Below are positions 42,644 through 51,483 of a stretch of DNA of 64,000 nucleotides, one piece after another. The first letter of the stretch is position 1, and the number at the start of each line of letters is the position of its first letter. This stretch comes from JAJFUE01 sp041687335 (GTDB lineage: Bacteria > Sumerlaeota > Sumerlaeia > MVZB01). The stretch is from positions 1 to 64,000 of the forward strand of contig JAWLCE010000004.1 in assembly GCA_041687335.1 (NCBI GenBank), given 5' to 3'. The position numbers and the translations under genes are program-made. The notes beneath the pieces are model-generated. The model was not told where the DNA came from and ran no database searches. It saw only the letters and a program-made list of their open reading frames with translations.

Positions 42644-45073
42644 TCAATCGGCCGGCAGCAGTTCGACCTGTTCGATCTGGATCAAGCGGCTGCCGCCGCT
42701 GAGGTGGCCCGGGTAGAGGGCGAACGGCTGGCGCACGCTGTAATTAATCCCCGGGTTGGCGATGCGCAAGGCGATGACATCCCCGGCGCCGCGCCAGTCG
42801 ATGATGGCCTCGCGCCGACGCGAGCCGGGCGAGTTGAATTCAAGATATTGATTTTCCGCCGCATCGGGGCGACCAATTTCAACCACCGGCCAGCGCGAGT
42901 CCGGGTCGTCGCCCAGCCAGTCCGCCCGGGCGTCGATCGCCAGCAGGTAGCGCCCCGGCTCGTGGGGAGGGGCGAGCCAGCAGACGGTCTCGCCTTGCAG
43001 CAGCCAGTTTTCACGCGGCCTCCCCCACCATGAGGCCATCCGGTGGCGCATCGGGTGCAGCCAGACTGCCTCGGCCAGGTCGAGCGGCGCCAGCAGCCGG
43101 CCCTTGGGATCACCCCGCACTTCGAGCTCCAGCGGCACCGTCGCCGTCTGGGCCGGCTCGAGCGGGCGGGAATTTTCATCGAGCACCACGAGACGGGCGG
43201 AATAGGCGCCCAGCGGCATCAGCCACGGCAGCCGATACTCATAGGTCATCCGCTCCTGAGGGGCACGGGTGAAGGTCGGCAACTGGATGCGCGGCCGCCC
43301 CCAGCGGCCGAACGAGGCGCCACCGGATCGCGGGGTTAGGGGCAGGGCTTGGCCACTCGGTTCGTGAAGCAGCTCGAGCGCCAGCCGTGGCGGGTCCCCC
43401 ACCGTGCGCTCGAAGACGGCCTCCAGGCGCACCCAGTCCCCCGGCACCGCCAGCGCCGGCCGCGCCCGCAGCGCCAGCAGCCGCACCCCGCCCAGATCGA
43501 TCGGCTCGGCCAGCGCCCCGTCCAGCAGGGTCGCCGCATCGAGCGGCTCGCCGGGCCGCGCCCCGGCCGCGACCTCGAAAACCACATAGTGGGTCGCCTC
43601 GGTCTCCACCACCGGCTTGAGCTCGAAGAGTTGTTCCATCACCGGCTCGCCATCCATCCGGTTGCTGAACAGGTAGCGGTGGTTCTCCCAGCCGCGCGAT
43701 GCGCGCAGGTCCTCGGGGGGCCAGTCCCAACTGGGGCCGCGCCCGCCCGCAAACCAGGCGACATCGTCGGGATAGACCCCGTAAAAAATCGACTCGCCGG
43801 CCTCCACCCGCCCTACCGCGGCCTCGCGCAGTCTGGCGTAGGCCGGTTGGACCGCCAGATAGCCGCCCACGCGTCGCAGCGTCGGGTCGATCCAGAGCAG
43901 TCCCGCCGCCAGCAGCGCCAGCGCCAGCAGGCTCCAGCGCCCATGGCGCTGCAGCTCGACGATCGCCAGTCCCGCCAAGAGGCAACCGGCCGGCAGAGCC
44001 GCATAGGCCCAATAGGTGTTGGCTCCCACCGTGACCAACACGAAGAGGAGCGAGCCCAGCCAGAGCGCGTTGAGCCAGAGCCGCGTGCCGGGCCGCGACT
44101 GCGCCAGCAGCCAGCCCAGTCCCGCCAGCAGCAGGCCCGGCCAAGTCAGCGCCAGCGCCATCCGCATCGCCAGCAATTCCAGCCCCGGTGCCGACAGCGC
44201 GATATCGGTGGAGGCGAGCAGGTTGCTGGTTCCCTGACTGAGGGCGCGCAGACCCGGCAGCGGGTCCCACGGCGCCAGCCGATACCAGACGCAGACGACC
44301 AGATAGACAAGCAGCGCGCTCGCCGCCAGCCAGGCCCAGCCGGCGGTGCGGCGCCAGCCAACCGCCTGCATGTAACCCAGCGCCGCCAGCGGTGCAAATG
44401 CCAGCGCCGGCAGCTTGGCCAGCGCCGCGACGATCAGCCAGAAGGTCATCGCCGCCGCCGCGTGCGGAGGCGCGGTCGGCCGGCCCGTCCCCGCCGCCAC
44501 GATCGCCCAAACGACCCCCGCCATCATCAAGGGATCGGGCAGCAGCGAACGACCGATCAGGACCGACAGCGGCGCGACGGCATAAAGAACCAGCGCCAGC
44601 TCGCCCACCCATGGCCCGATGCGGCGGCCCAGAACGTAAATCCCCAGCCCCGTCACCAGCGCCATGGCCAGTGAGAAAAGCCGGATCACCACCAGCGGAT
44701 CGGCCCCCAGGCCGGTCGCGGTGTAGCCGATCAGACGCACGAAGGGGAACTCGGGGGTCAGGTTGTTGGGCTCGCGCAGCGAGCCGGCACCCTCCGCCAC
44801 CCGCTGGTGCGGCCGCAGCAGCGTCTTGATGGTGGCCAAATTAAGCCGCAGCTCGCTCGGCGGCAACTCCTGGGCCAGCAGGCGAACCTGGATTGAGGCG
44901 GCAATATTGCGGTCCTCGGGGAAATCACTGGGATCGCCGTGGACGAAGGCCAGCCGCAGCGCCACCAGCAGCACAAGCCCGGCCGTCAGCGTCAGGATGC
45001 GCGGCCAGCGCAGGACCGGCCGCCCCACCGCCACCCGCGGCGTCGTGTCCAGATCGATCAGGTGTTCAGTCAT
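42644..45073 (-). CDS. GT39/ArnT-like membrane glycosyltransferase with C-terminal beta domain
   Basis: An 809-residue protein. Residues about 25-400 hold roughly ten to twelve membrane helices with the acidic first loop typical of GT39/GT83 enzymes (HGDPSDFPEDRN), suggesting lipid-linked sugar donors. The last 400 residues are soluble and beta-rich (for example GDWVRLEAVFERTVGDPPRLALELL and YRLPWLMPLGAYSARLVVLDE), probably extracytoplasmic sugar-binding or Ig-like modules. It follows the TPR-like gene at 45132 on the same strand. Activity inferred from topology only. Confidence 0.65.
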   Translation of the reverse strand: MTEHLIDLDTTPRVAVGRPVLRWPRILTLTAGLVLLVALRLAFVHGDPSDFPEDRNIAASIQVRLLAQELPPSELRLNLATIKTLLRPHQRVAEGAGSLREPNNLTPEFPFVRLIGYTATGLGADPLVVIRLFSLAMALVTGLGIYVLGRRIGPWVGELALVLYAVAPLSVLIGRSLLPDPLMMAGVVWAIVAAGTGRPTAPPHAAAAMTFWLIVAALAKLPALAFAPLAALGYMQAVGWRRTAGWAWLAASALLVYLVVCVWYRLAPWDPLPGLRALSQGTSNLLASTDIALSAPGLELLAMRMALALTWPGLLLAGLGWLLAQSRPGTRLWLNALWLGSLLFVLVTVGANTYWAYAALPAGCLLAGLAIVELQRHGRWSLLALALLAAGLLWIDPTLRRVGGYLAVQPAYARLREAAVGRVEAGESIFYGVYPDDVAWFAGGRGPSWDWPPEDLRASRGWENHRYLFSNRMDGEPVMEQLFELKPVVETEATHYVVFEVAAGARPGEPLDAATLLDGALAEPIDLGGVRLLALRARPALAVPGDWVRLEAVFERTVGDPPRLALELLHEPSGQALPLTPRSGGASFGRWGRPRIQLPTFTRAPQERMTYEYRLPWLMPLGAYSARLVVLDENSRPLEPAQTATVPLELEVRGDPKGRLLAPLDLAEAVWLHPMRHRMASWWGRPRENWLLQGETVCWLAPPHEPGRYLLAIDARADWLGDDPDSRWPVVEIGRPDAAENQYLEFNSPGSRRREAIIDWRGAGDVIALRIANPGINYSVRQPFALYPGHLSGGSRLIQIEQVELLPAD

Positions 45074-45131
45074 TGTCGATGTTATCCTGCTTCCAACCGA
45101 CCCTGATTTGATAAGCGGGCCCCATCAAGGC

Positions 45132-46661
45132 TCAATAGAAAGTCACGTCGACGATCAGGGCCCCTGGCGCCGCCTCGGCCTCGAGCGGAGCGTTGAGCAG
45201 CGACACCGCCAGCGTGGCGGGTCCGGCGGCGTCCGCCGGCAGCAGCATCAGCAGCGGGCGCGGTCGCGCGCGGGTGTCGATCGCATAGACCGCGCGGCTG
45301 GCCAGTGCGTCCAGCTCCAGGTGCAGGACTGGCCAGAGCGCACCTGCGGGAAAACCCTGCAGATGAAAAAGGGCCACTCGCGCGCCTTCCGGGATCGTGA
45401 GCGGGGCGTGGCGCGTGGCGTTGCGCGAGAGGTAGAGGTTGAGCGTCTGCGCGGCCGGGTTGCCGTTGCCGCCGGTCGCACCCGCCAGTGCCGTGCGCAG
45501 GCTGGCGACCGCCGGATCGGCCGGTCGGATTGCCAGTCGCTCCTCGATGGCCCCCAGAAGCGCGGCATCCTCGCGCCAAAGCGCGGCCTCGGTCAGCCGC
45601 GCCAGCGCGTCGGTTCGCGGTTCGGCTTGGGCCAGCAGGCGCTGCGCCGCCGCGTCGGCCCGCGCCAGATCGGCCGGGGCCAGCCGCGCCAGCAGGTCCC
45701 AAAGTTCGATGTCGGCGGGGGTGGCCGGCTTCAGATTGTCCAACAGTGCCGCCAGCGGATCGGTTGCGCCGGCCACGGCGGGGAAAACGGCCCGCAGCGC
45801 CGCCTCAAGCCGTGTCGGTTCAGCCGCCGCCAATTCCAGAGCCGCCGGCAGCGCCCAGTGGTATTGGCCGATGGCCAACAGGCCCTCGAGCAAAGCCTGC
45901 AGCGATGCCAGCCGCTCGGGATGACGCTGCAGGTCGCGGCGCAGGTGGGGAATGGCATCCTCGGGTCGGCCCGAGCGCAGCAGCGCCAGCCCATGGGCCA
46001 GCTCGGCATCCTCGAGCCCCGCCGCGGGCGGGTCGGCATCGAAGATTGACGCCGCGCGCGACCAGTCGCGGTCGGAGAGCGCCAGCAGGGCGTCGAGGTA
46101 GCGTAGCCGTTCCGACCGGGTTGGCGTGGGTTGATCGACCAGGCCGCGCCACTGGATCAATTCGGGCGGGGTGCGCAGCGGATCGGAGGGATCGAACTGA
46201 CAGCGCGCCGCCCACCAGAGCGCCCGCTCATCATAGCCATGCTCAAGAACCGCCCGCGCGGCGGCCAAGGTGGCGGGGGCGGGGCCGTCGCGGCCGGCCA
46301 GCAGCTCCAACCGCAGGCGCAGCGCCTGAGAGGCCAGTCGGGGGTGGCGCTGGCCCACCTCGTCCAGAATCGACAGGTATTGAATTTCGGCCGGCGATCC
46401 GGCCGACAAGTCGAACTGATGGTAATAATCGTGTGCCCGTTCGAGCAACCCGGCCGCGAAGCCCTCGATCGGCTCGGTGCCATCGGGGGCACCCACGCGC
46501 AGTTCGTCGTAGTCCACCAGCGCCTCAAGATAGCGGTGGTCGTTGACGAGGTAACGCAGCCGGTTATGCTGCAGGCGCTCGCGCGCGAGCGCACCCATGA
46601 CCATCACGACCGCCGCAAGCAGCGTCAGGATGGCCAGGGCCCGGTGGGTCTTGCGCCTCAT
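45132..46661 (-). CDS. Membrane-anchored TPR-like protein
   Basis: A 509-residue protein with one N-terminal membrane helix (about residues 5-25) and a long periplasmic helical solenoid rich in Ala/Leu/Arg pairs such as HGLALLRSGRPEDAIPHLRRDLQRHPERLASLQALLEGLLAIG, resembling TPR repeats. The C-terminal 130 residues are beta-rich. It sits between the CehA-like secreted protein and the GT39-like gene with short gaps (23 and 58 bases), so the three likely form an operon. No family recognised. ATG 46661 is preferred over a TTG at 46688. Confidence 0.65.
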   Translation of the reverse strand: MRRKTHRALAILTLLAAVVMVMGALARERLQHNRLRYLVNDHRYLEALVDYDELRVGAPDGTEPIEGFAAGLLERAHDYYHQFDLSAGSPAEIQYLSILDEVGQRHPRLASQALRLRLELLAGRDGPAPATLAAARAVLEHGYDERALWWAARCQFDPSDPLRTPPELIQWRGLVDQPTPTRSERLRYLDALLALSDRDWSRAASIFDADPPAAGLEDAELAHGLALLRSGRPEDAIPHLRRDLQRHPERLASLQALLEGLLAIGQYHWALPAALELAAAEPTRLEAALRAVFPAVAGATDPLAALLDNLKPATPADIELWDLLARLAPADLARADAAAQRLLAQAEPRTDALARLTEAALWREDAALLGAIEERLAIRPADPAVASLRTALAGATGGNGNPAAQTLNLYLSRNATRHAPLTIPEGARVALFHLQGFPAGALWPVLHLELDALASRAVYAIDTRARPRPLLMLLPADAAGPATLAVSLLNAPLEAEAAPGALIVDVTFY

Positions 46662-46684
46662 GGGACCAACGATCGGGCGAGCGG

Positions 46685-49354
46685 TCAACGGCCGCGGTCG
46701 CCGAAGTTTTCCAGGGTGTCGATATGGCCGTTGCCATTGGTGTCGATCAGGATCGGCGAAATCATCGCAAACGGCATCAAGCCTTCGGGGTAGGTGCCGT
46801 CGAGCACCCGCGTCTTGTCCAGTCCGTCACTGCCATAGGTCGAGACACTGATCAGTGTATCCTTGAAGTCCATCAAGGCCATCTCGGAGAAGGGGATTTG
46901 GAACCACTCGCCGCTCTCGGGTTCGGGGAAGCGCTGGACGGCGCCGGTGACCCCCGCGATGATCGATTGCTGGAATCCGACCCCATCCTTCTCGATGCGG
47001 ACATGGTCGGTCCTGGCCCAGCCGGGGGCGGTGATGCGGGCGCGCAGGGGCCAATCCTTCTCGTAGGCGATCATGTCGCCGGGGATGGCCTCACCGATCT
47101 GCAATTCGATGAATGGCCCGTTGGTGATCTGGGTGCGTCCACGGCGGAAGGCCTCGAAAAATGCCTGCTCCTCGACCTGTGCCGGATCATCCTGGCCCAC
47201 CTTGACCAGCACGCGCGGGTAGCCGGGCTCGGAGCCCAGCACAATCGAGCCCATCGGGGAGACGGCCGCCACGAAATCCTGCTGGTCCTTCATCAGGCTG
47301 AGGAACCAGAAGGCGCGGTTGGCGTTGAATTCCCATGGCCGGCGCGTCGGCACCAGCGCGATCGAGTCGATTGCCGTCTCGATCCCCGGTTTGCCCTTGA
47401 AGCCGGCGGAATGGTAGTTCTCTCCCGGCAAAGTGAAATAACCCAGGTCCTGCGGGTGAATCGGCAGGTCGCTATGGATCAACGCACCGGGATAAAGCCG
47501 CCGCAACGTCGCGATGAATTCGGATGCGTCCTGCAGCTCGGCCCACTGCGCGCGTGCCTGCGCCGGGTCGGGCGCTCCCTCGGGCAGCGGAAAGACCAGA
47601 AACGTCCCCCACTCGGGGTGCGCCGGCAGCAGCGTGCGGAAACCGCGGCTGACGCGCAGCCGGTCGCCCAGGCCCAGGCGCTCGACCGACGGGCCCAGGT
47701 CGGTGATCGTTTCAAAGTCGCCGCTGACCACCCACTCCAGGCCCTCGGCGGCCGCCATCAGCACGATCTCATCGTCGGTCAGGGCGATGCCGGGGGTGGC
47801 GCGGGTGCGCACGCCCAGTTCCAGCCCCAACCACCCCGGCGTCGGGTTGACTTGATCGAGCGCGATGACCAATTCCTTGATCTGGCCACGGTCGATGTCG
47901 ATCGAGCCGACGCCTGTTTCGTAACGGATGCCGTGATTCGCCTGGAAGCGCCACTGCCCCTCGATCACGCGCACGAGGCGCCCCTCGGCCGGCACGTAGG
48001 TCTGGTCGAGAAATTCCTCGGCGCGCGTGGGTGGACCCAGATTGATGGCCGAGATCGCGGCCGCGATCGGCTGCACGCGCACGCGCGCCGCCAGTGGCCG
48101 GCTGGTGGCTGCATCCACCACCTTGACGAAGACGCCGGTGATCCGGCCGAGCTCGAAATTCCGCTCCTCGCGCTCGCCCTCCGCCACGCGCACGCGCATG
48201 TTGAGGGGCGCCAGGTCGATGGTGCCACGCAGCTCGGCGCGAATGAAGAAATTGCGATCAGCCGGCAGCTTCAGCTCATAGCTGCCGTCGGCGTCGACCC
48301 GCTTGAAGCCATAGGTCCGCCCGTGTCCTCCGTTGGTCCCGGACTCCTGCGCCCCGTAGTCGATGACGCGCACGACCACCTCGTCCACCAGTTCGGGACG
48401 TTCGGCGACCTGAACGCGGCCATGAACCGTGCCGGTGGGCACCCCGAGGTCGCGCTGCATCGCCTCGACCGCGTTGTAGGATTCGCCCTCGGCGATCCAC
48501 AGCGAGCGGCGGTAGATGACGCCCTCGTCATTGCTCGTCAGCGTCCCGGTGGTGGGCGCCGCCAGCGAGCGGCTCATGTTGGGATGGCTTCCGAATCGCC
48601 CGTGCAGCAGGCCCTCATCCAGCGCCAGCACCATGCCGATGTTGCCGTTGTGGCCGAGCAGGAAGGGGGTGTCGGTCGTGATCGAGCGGCCTGCCGGCAG
48701 GGCGCCGACCCCCGCCACCAGCGGCGAGGCCAGTCCCCAGTGGGCCACGTCGGCCAACTGGGGTTGGTCCGCCCCCGGCTCCAGGTCCAGGAACCGGCTT
48801 TCGATGCAAAGACGCCGGCTGCCCTCGGCCAGCCACCAGGTGGTCTCCAGCCGCAGCAACCGGTTGTCGAAGGGCGATCCCTCCAGCCTCAGCCCGACCT
48901 CACCGGGGCGCTCGACCGGTTCGGCGAAATCATAAGGGACGATCAGATCCTTCTCCCCCAAGCCAATCCCCTGCGTGAGCGCGCCCATGACGTCGATGTT
49001 GGCCTCGCCGACCGCCACATCGATCAGGGAGCCGGGCAGCCGGTTGCGGATCAGCAATCCATCGGTCAGACCCCGAACCGGCATCGACCAAGTCGTCGGC
49101 ATGTCCTCGACGCCGGCGAAAGTCACAGAAAGGTGCTCGTTGCTCAGTCGCCAATCACCGCCGCGGGCCGTGATGAAGGGGCCGGCGCCGTCGGTGTAGA
49201 TTCGCCCCAGCCGCTCGATGCTGGCCGTGCCGACCTCCAGACGTTCGGCAGCCGAGGACTGAGCCGCTCCAAGCAGCCACAGCATCAGGATCAGGGCGCC
49301 CATCGCGTGCAGGCTGGGCGGCAGGATTCTCAGCTGGTTCATGTTGGTCCTCAT
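46685..49354 (-). CDS. Large secreted protein with metal-site-less CehA/McbA-like PHP domain
   Basis: An 889-residue exported protein. After a signal peptide (about 1-30) come beta-rich domains (about 40-420). Residues about 500-800 follow the layout of CehA/McbA PHP metallohydrolases: ELGVRTRATPG where the family has a DLHVHT-type His motif, VVSGDFETITDLGP where it has TDHN, then FFEAFRRGRTQITNGPFIELQIG matching the usual C-terminal NG segment. The metal-binding histidines are replaced, so it is probably not a hydrolase. The C-terminus has an EF-hand-like loop DTNGNGHIDTLE. AAAGGA precedes ATG 49354. Confidence 0.7.
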   Translation of the reverse strand: MRTNMNQLRILPPSLHAMGALILMLWLLGAAQSSAAERLEVGTASIERLGRIYTDGAGPFITARGGDWRLSNEHLSVTFAGVEDMPTTWSMPVRGLTDGLLIRNRLPGSLIDVAVGEANIDVMGALTQGIGLGEKDLIVPYDFAEPVERPGEVGLRLEGSPFDNRLLRLETTWWLAEGSRRLCIESRFLDLEPGADQPQLADVAHWGLASPLVAGVGALPAGRSITTDTPFLLGHNGNIGMVLALDEGLLHGRFGSHPNMSRSLAAPTTGTLTSNDEGVIYRRSLWIAEGESYNAVEAMQRDLGVPTGTVHGRVQVAERPELVDEVVVRVIDYGAQESGTNGGHGRTYGFKRVDADGSYELKLPADRNFFIRAELRGTIDLAPLNMRVRVAEGEREERNFELGRITGVFVKVVDAATSRPLAARVRVQPIAAAISAINLGPPTRAEEFLDQTYVPAEGRLVRVIEGQWRFQANHGIRYETGVGSIDIDRGQIKELVIALDQVNPTPGWLGLELGVRTRATPGIALTDDEIVLMAAAEGLEWVVSGDFETITDLGPSVERLGLGDRLRVSRGFRTLLPAHPEWGTFLVFPLPEGAPDPAQARAQWAELQDASEFIATLRRLYPGALIHSDLPIHPQDLGYFTLPGENYHSAGFKGKPGIETAIDSIALVPTRRPWEFNANRAFWFLSLMKDQQDFVAAVSPMGSIVLGSEPGYPRVLVKVGQDDPAQVEEQAFFEAFRRGRTQITNGPFIELQIGEAIPGDMIAYEKDWPLRARITAPGWARTDHVRIEKDGVGFQQSIIAGVTGAVQRFPEPESGEWFQIPFSEMALMDFKDTLISVSTYGSDGLDKTRVLDGTYPEGLMPFAMISPILIDTNGNGHIDTLENFGDRGR

Positions 49355-49762
49355 GGTCATGTTCCTTTGGGCTGCGCTGGACGTTCCAGATGGCGGACGA
49401 CTCGCGCCAGACCATCCTAAACCCTGTAATTCCCGAGCTGCAAGCCTAATAGCCCCCGCGCGTTGGGGTGGCGCATCTTGAGCCGACCTACACCACCCGG
49501 CACGAGCGGTGGTTGTGAGCGCAAGATGCGCACAAAGGTGGCGCGGCGGGGCCGGCTGACGTGAGCATCGGCGTTTTTTGTCGCAAAGAGGCCGAGTTTG
49601 GGAAAAGGGACGCAAAGGGAGGATCATCAAACCTTTCATGCAGCCCAGCGGATAGGTCACCCCGTGCAGAAGCAAGGGCCGGCTTCGTGGTTGCGGTTGA
49701 TTTTTCCAGCCAATGCCCTAAGCTGTTTTTTGTTGCGGATCAGACGCGAGGGAGGCGGAGCA
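49355..49762. other. Divergent intergenic region
   Basis: About 408 bases. It contains a nested inverted repeat (49471-49531), half of the dispersed palindrome (GAGCCGACCTACACC at about 49480-49494), and CGCAAAG-type motifs (TCGCAAAGAGGC and GACGCAAAGGGAGG at about 49580-49622). No credible gene. Confidence 0.5.
49471..49531. repeat. Nested inverted repeat, 61 bp
   Basis: GCGCATCTTG (49471-49480) pairs with CAAGATGCGC (49522-49531); inside, ACACCACC (49490-49497) pairs with GGTGGTTGT (49508-49516) imperfectly. The left arm also carries AGCCGACCTAC, shared with the dispersed 19-bp palindrome. It could fold as a long hairpin or be a decayed palindromic element. Confidence 0.55.
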
Positions 49763-50467
49763 ATGGGCATCGGCTGGTTGGAGGCGCGCCTGCTGGGGGC
49801 GGCGATGGTGCTGGCGTTGATCGGCGCCTGTGCCGAGCCGCCGGCCTCGGGCGTTTCGGCCGATGGCATCGTTGGTTCGACCACAATTCCGCTCGACAGC
49901 CCCCTCGTGCGGAGCCTGGGACGGCTCGAGGGACCCTATCGGCTCGACGAGGTGCTTCAGCCGCGCGTGGTGCGGCTGGTGCGCGAGAATGCGTTGGAAT
50001 CCTTTGTCGTGCTTGGGCTGCGCAACGCTCCTTACCAGCCGGCCGAGGCTGTCGCCGCATCCGGTGAATCCCGCCGCCGCGAAGAACTGGTGCGAATGGG
50101 CAACTTCAAGATGGAGCAGTTGACCGCGCTTTGTGCCGAACGTCCGCTCTACCTCATCCGGATGGGCGAGGCGGACGAACGCAACCCGCCGGCGGTTTAC
50201 CTGTTCGGGGTGGAGGCTGATTTGGCCGATCCCGCGGCGCCGACGGGGTCAGCCGAGCTGATCAACGCGCTGGCGCTGCGGCGGGGCATCGCCAACATGG
50301 AGCTGGATGGGCCGCTGCACCCGTTCCATGAGCTGATGCTGGAGTGCCAGCAGACCGCCCTGGCCGAGGCACGCCGCGAAACGGTCCCGGCCGAGGAATC
50401 GCTTTCGATCTGGAATCGCTTCAGCATGCACCCGCCGACCGAGCTGGTGGCGCCAGGGGGGAGCTGA
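49763..50467 (+). CDS. Lipoprotein of unknown function
   Basis: A 234-residue predicted lipoprotein: a hydrophobic N-terminus ending in LIGAC, then a mixed alpha-beta domain with GRLEGPYRLDEVLQPRVVRLVREN and YLIRMGEADERNPPAVYLFGV. GGAGGCGGAG precedes the ATG. No family recognised. It ends 45 bases before the Xer recombinase gene. Confidence 0.6.
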   Translation: MGIGWLEARLLGAAMVLALIGACAEPPASGVSADGIVGSTTIPLDSPLVRSLGRLEGPYRLDEVLQPRVVRLVRENALESFVVLGLRNAPYQPAEAVAASGESRRREELVRMGNFKMEQLTALCAERPLYLIRMGEADERNPPAVYLFGVEADLADPAAPTGSAELINALALRRGIANMELDGPLHPFHELMLECQQTALAEARRETVPAEESLSIWNRFSMHPPTELVAPGGS

Positions 50468-50512
50468 GTTCCCTTCTGGATTTGTGAGTTTGTCAGGTTT
50501 GGATTCATCATT

Positions 50513-51409
50513 ATGGCCGTATCGTTTCACGAGCTTCTCAACCAATACGAGCAATGGCTGCGCGTCGAGCGCAACCTTGCCGAGCGCACCCGGCGCGCCT
50601 ATATCTATGACCTGACGCGGCTGGCCGAATTCCTGACCCTGCTGCACGGCCGCACGCCGCGCCCGGACCAGATCACGGACGAGGCGCTGCGCGAGTATCT
50701 CAACCACATGCAACTGGAGCGAGCCTGCAAGTCCACGACGCTGGCGCGGATGATCTCATCGTTGCGCGGCTTCTTCGATTTCGGCGTCGAGCGCGCGGTC
50801 ATCGCCCAATCCCCCGCCGCGCGCCTGCGCACCCCCAAGCAGCCGCGCAAGCTGCCGATCTACCTGGTGGCCCATGAAATTGCGCGCCTGCTCGATTCCC
50901 CCGACCGGGACCAGCCCCGCGGCCGGCGCGACCGGGCGATCATGACGATGCTGACCTTCACCGGCATTCGGCTCTCGGAGCTTGTGGCGATCGACCTGCG
51001 TGACATCGACCTGGTCAACCGCGCGCTGCGCGTTTTGGGCAAGGGGCGCAAGGAGCGGATCGTCCCGCTCAACAGCATCGTCATCGATGTGATCAACGAA
51101 TGGCTCGAACTGCGTCCGCTGAGCGACTCCCAGGCGCTGTTGCTCAATAAGTTCGGCCGGCGCCTGAGCGGCCGCTCGGTCGAAAACATCGTCCGCCACC
51201 ATGCACTCAAGGCCGGTATTTTCAAGGACGGCATCAGCCCGCACAAGCTGCGCCACACCTTTGCCACGCTGCTCCACGCGCGCGAGGTCGACCTGATCGA
51301 GATCCAGTCGCTGATGGGCCACGCCTCGATCGCCTCGACCCAGATCTACACCCACACCAGCAGCAGTCGCCTGCACGCCGCGGTCCGCAAACTCGAAGAC
51401 GTCGGCTGA
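50513..51409 (+). CDS. xerC/D: Xer-type tyrosine recombinase
   Basis: A 298-residue site-specific recombinase of the XerC/XerD family, which resolves chromosome dimers at dif. The N-terminal SAM-like domain spans about 1-90. Catalytic residues visible: R153 in FTGIRLSELV, K180 region in GKGRKERIVPL, H244-x-x-R247 in HKLRHTF, H270 in LMGHAS and nucleophile Y279 in QIYTH. The H244/R247/H270/Y279 numbering coincides with E. coli XerD. Standard length and no phage neighbours favour a housekeeping Xer over an integrase. Confidence 0.92.
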   Translation: MAVSFHELLNQYEQWLRVERNLAERTRRAYIYDLTRLAEFLTLLHGRTPRPDQITDEALREYLNHMQLERACKSTTLARMISSLRGFFDFGVERAVIAQSPAARLRTPKQPRKLPIYLVAHEIARLLDSPDRDQPRGRRDRAIMTMLTFTGIRLSELVAIDLRDIDLVNRALRVLGKGRKERIVPLNSIVIDVINEWLELRPLSDSQALLLNKFGRRLSGRSVENIVRHHALKAGIFKDGISPHKLRHTFATLLHAREVDLIEIQSLMGHASIASTQIYTHTSSSRLHAAVRKLEDVG

Positions 51410-51431
51410 CCTCAAAACAGAATAGAAAAAA

Positions 51432-51467
51432 AACCGCCGGCGCTCCGGTAAGGGGAGGCCGGCGGTT
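51432..51467. terminator. Strong bidirectional terminator
   Basis: AACCGCCGGC (51432-51441) pairs with GCCGGCGGTT (51458-51467). Towards the right, GATGGTGTTTTTT follows; towards the left, the minus strand reads TTTTTTTTCTATT. It lies between the convergent xer gene and the beta-helix gene. Confidence 0.85.
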
Positions 51468-51483
51468 GATGGTGTTTTTTCGG

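Noticed and set aside
46724..49420. Very long plus-strand frame opposite the CehA-like gene
   Set aside because: It is a high-GC antisense shadow; the minus frame has a signal peptide, domain motifs and a ribosome binding site, while the plus frame is Arg/Gln/Asp-rich without domains.
50513..51409. Phage or integron integrase marking a genomic island
   Set aside because: Length and catalytic spacing match housekeeping XerC/D; no att repeats, tRNA or phage genes adjoin it.
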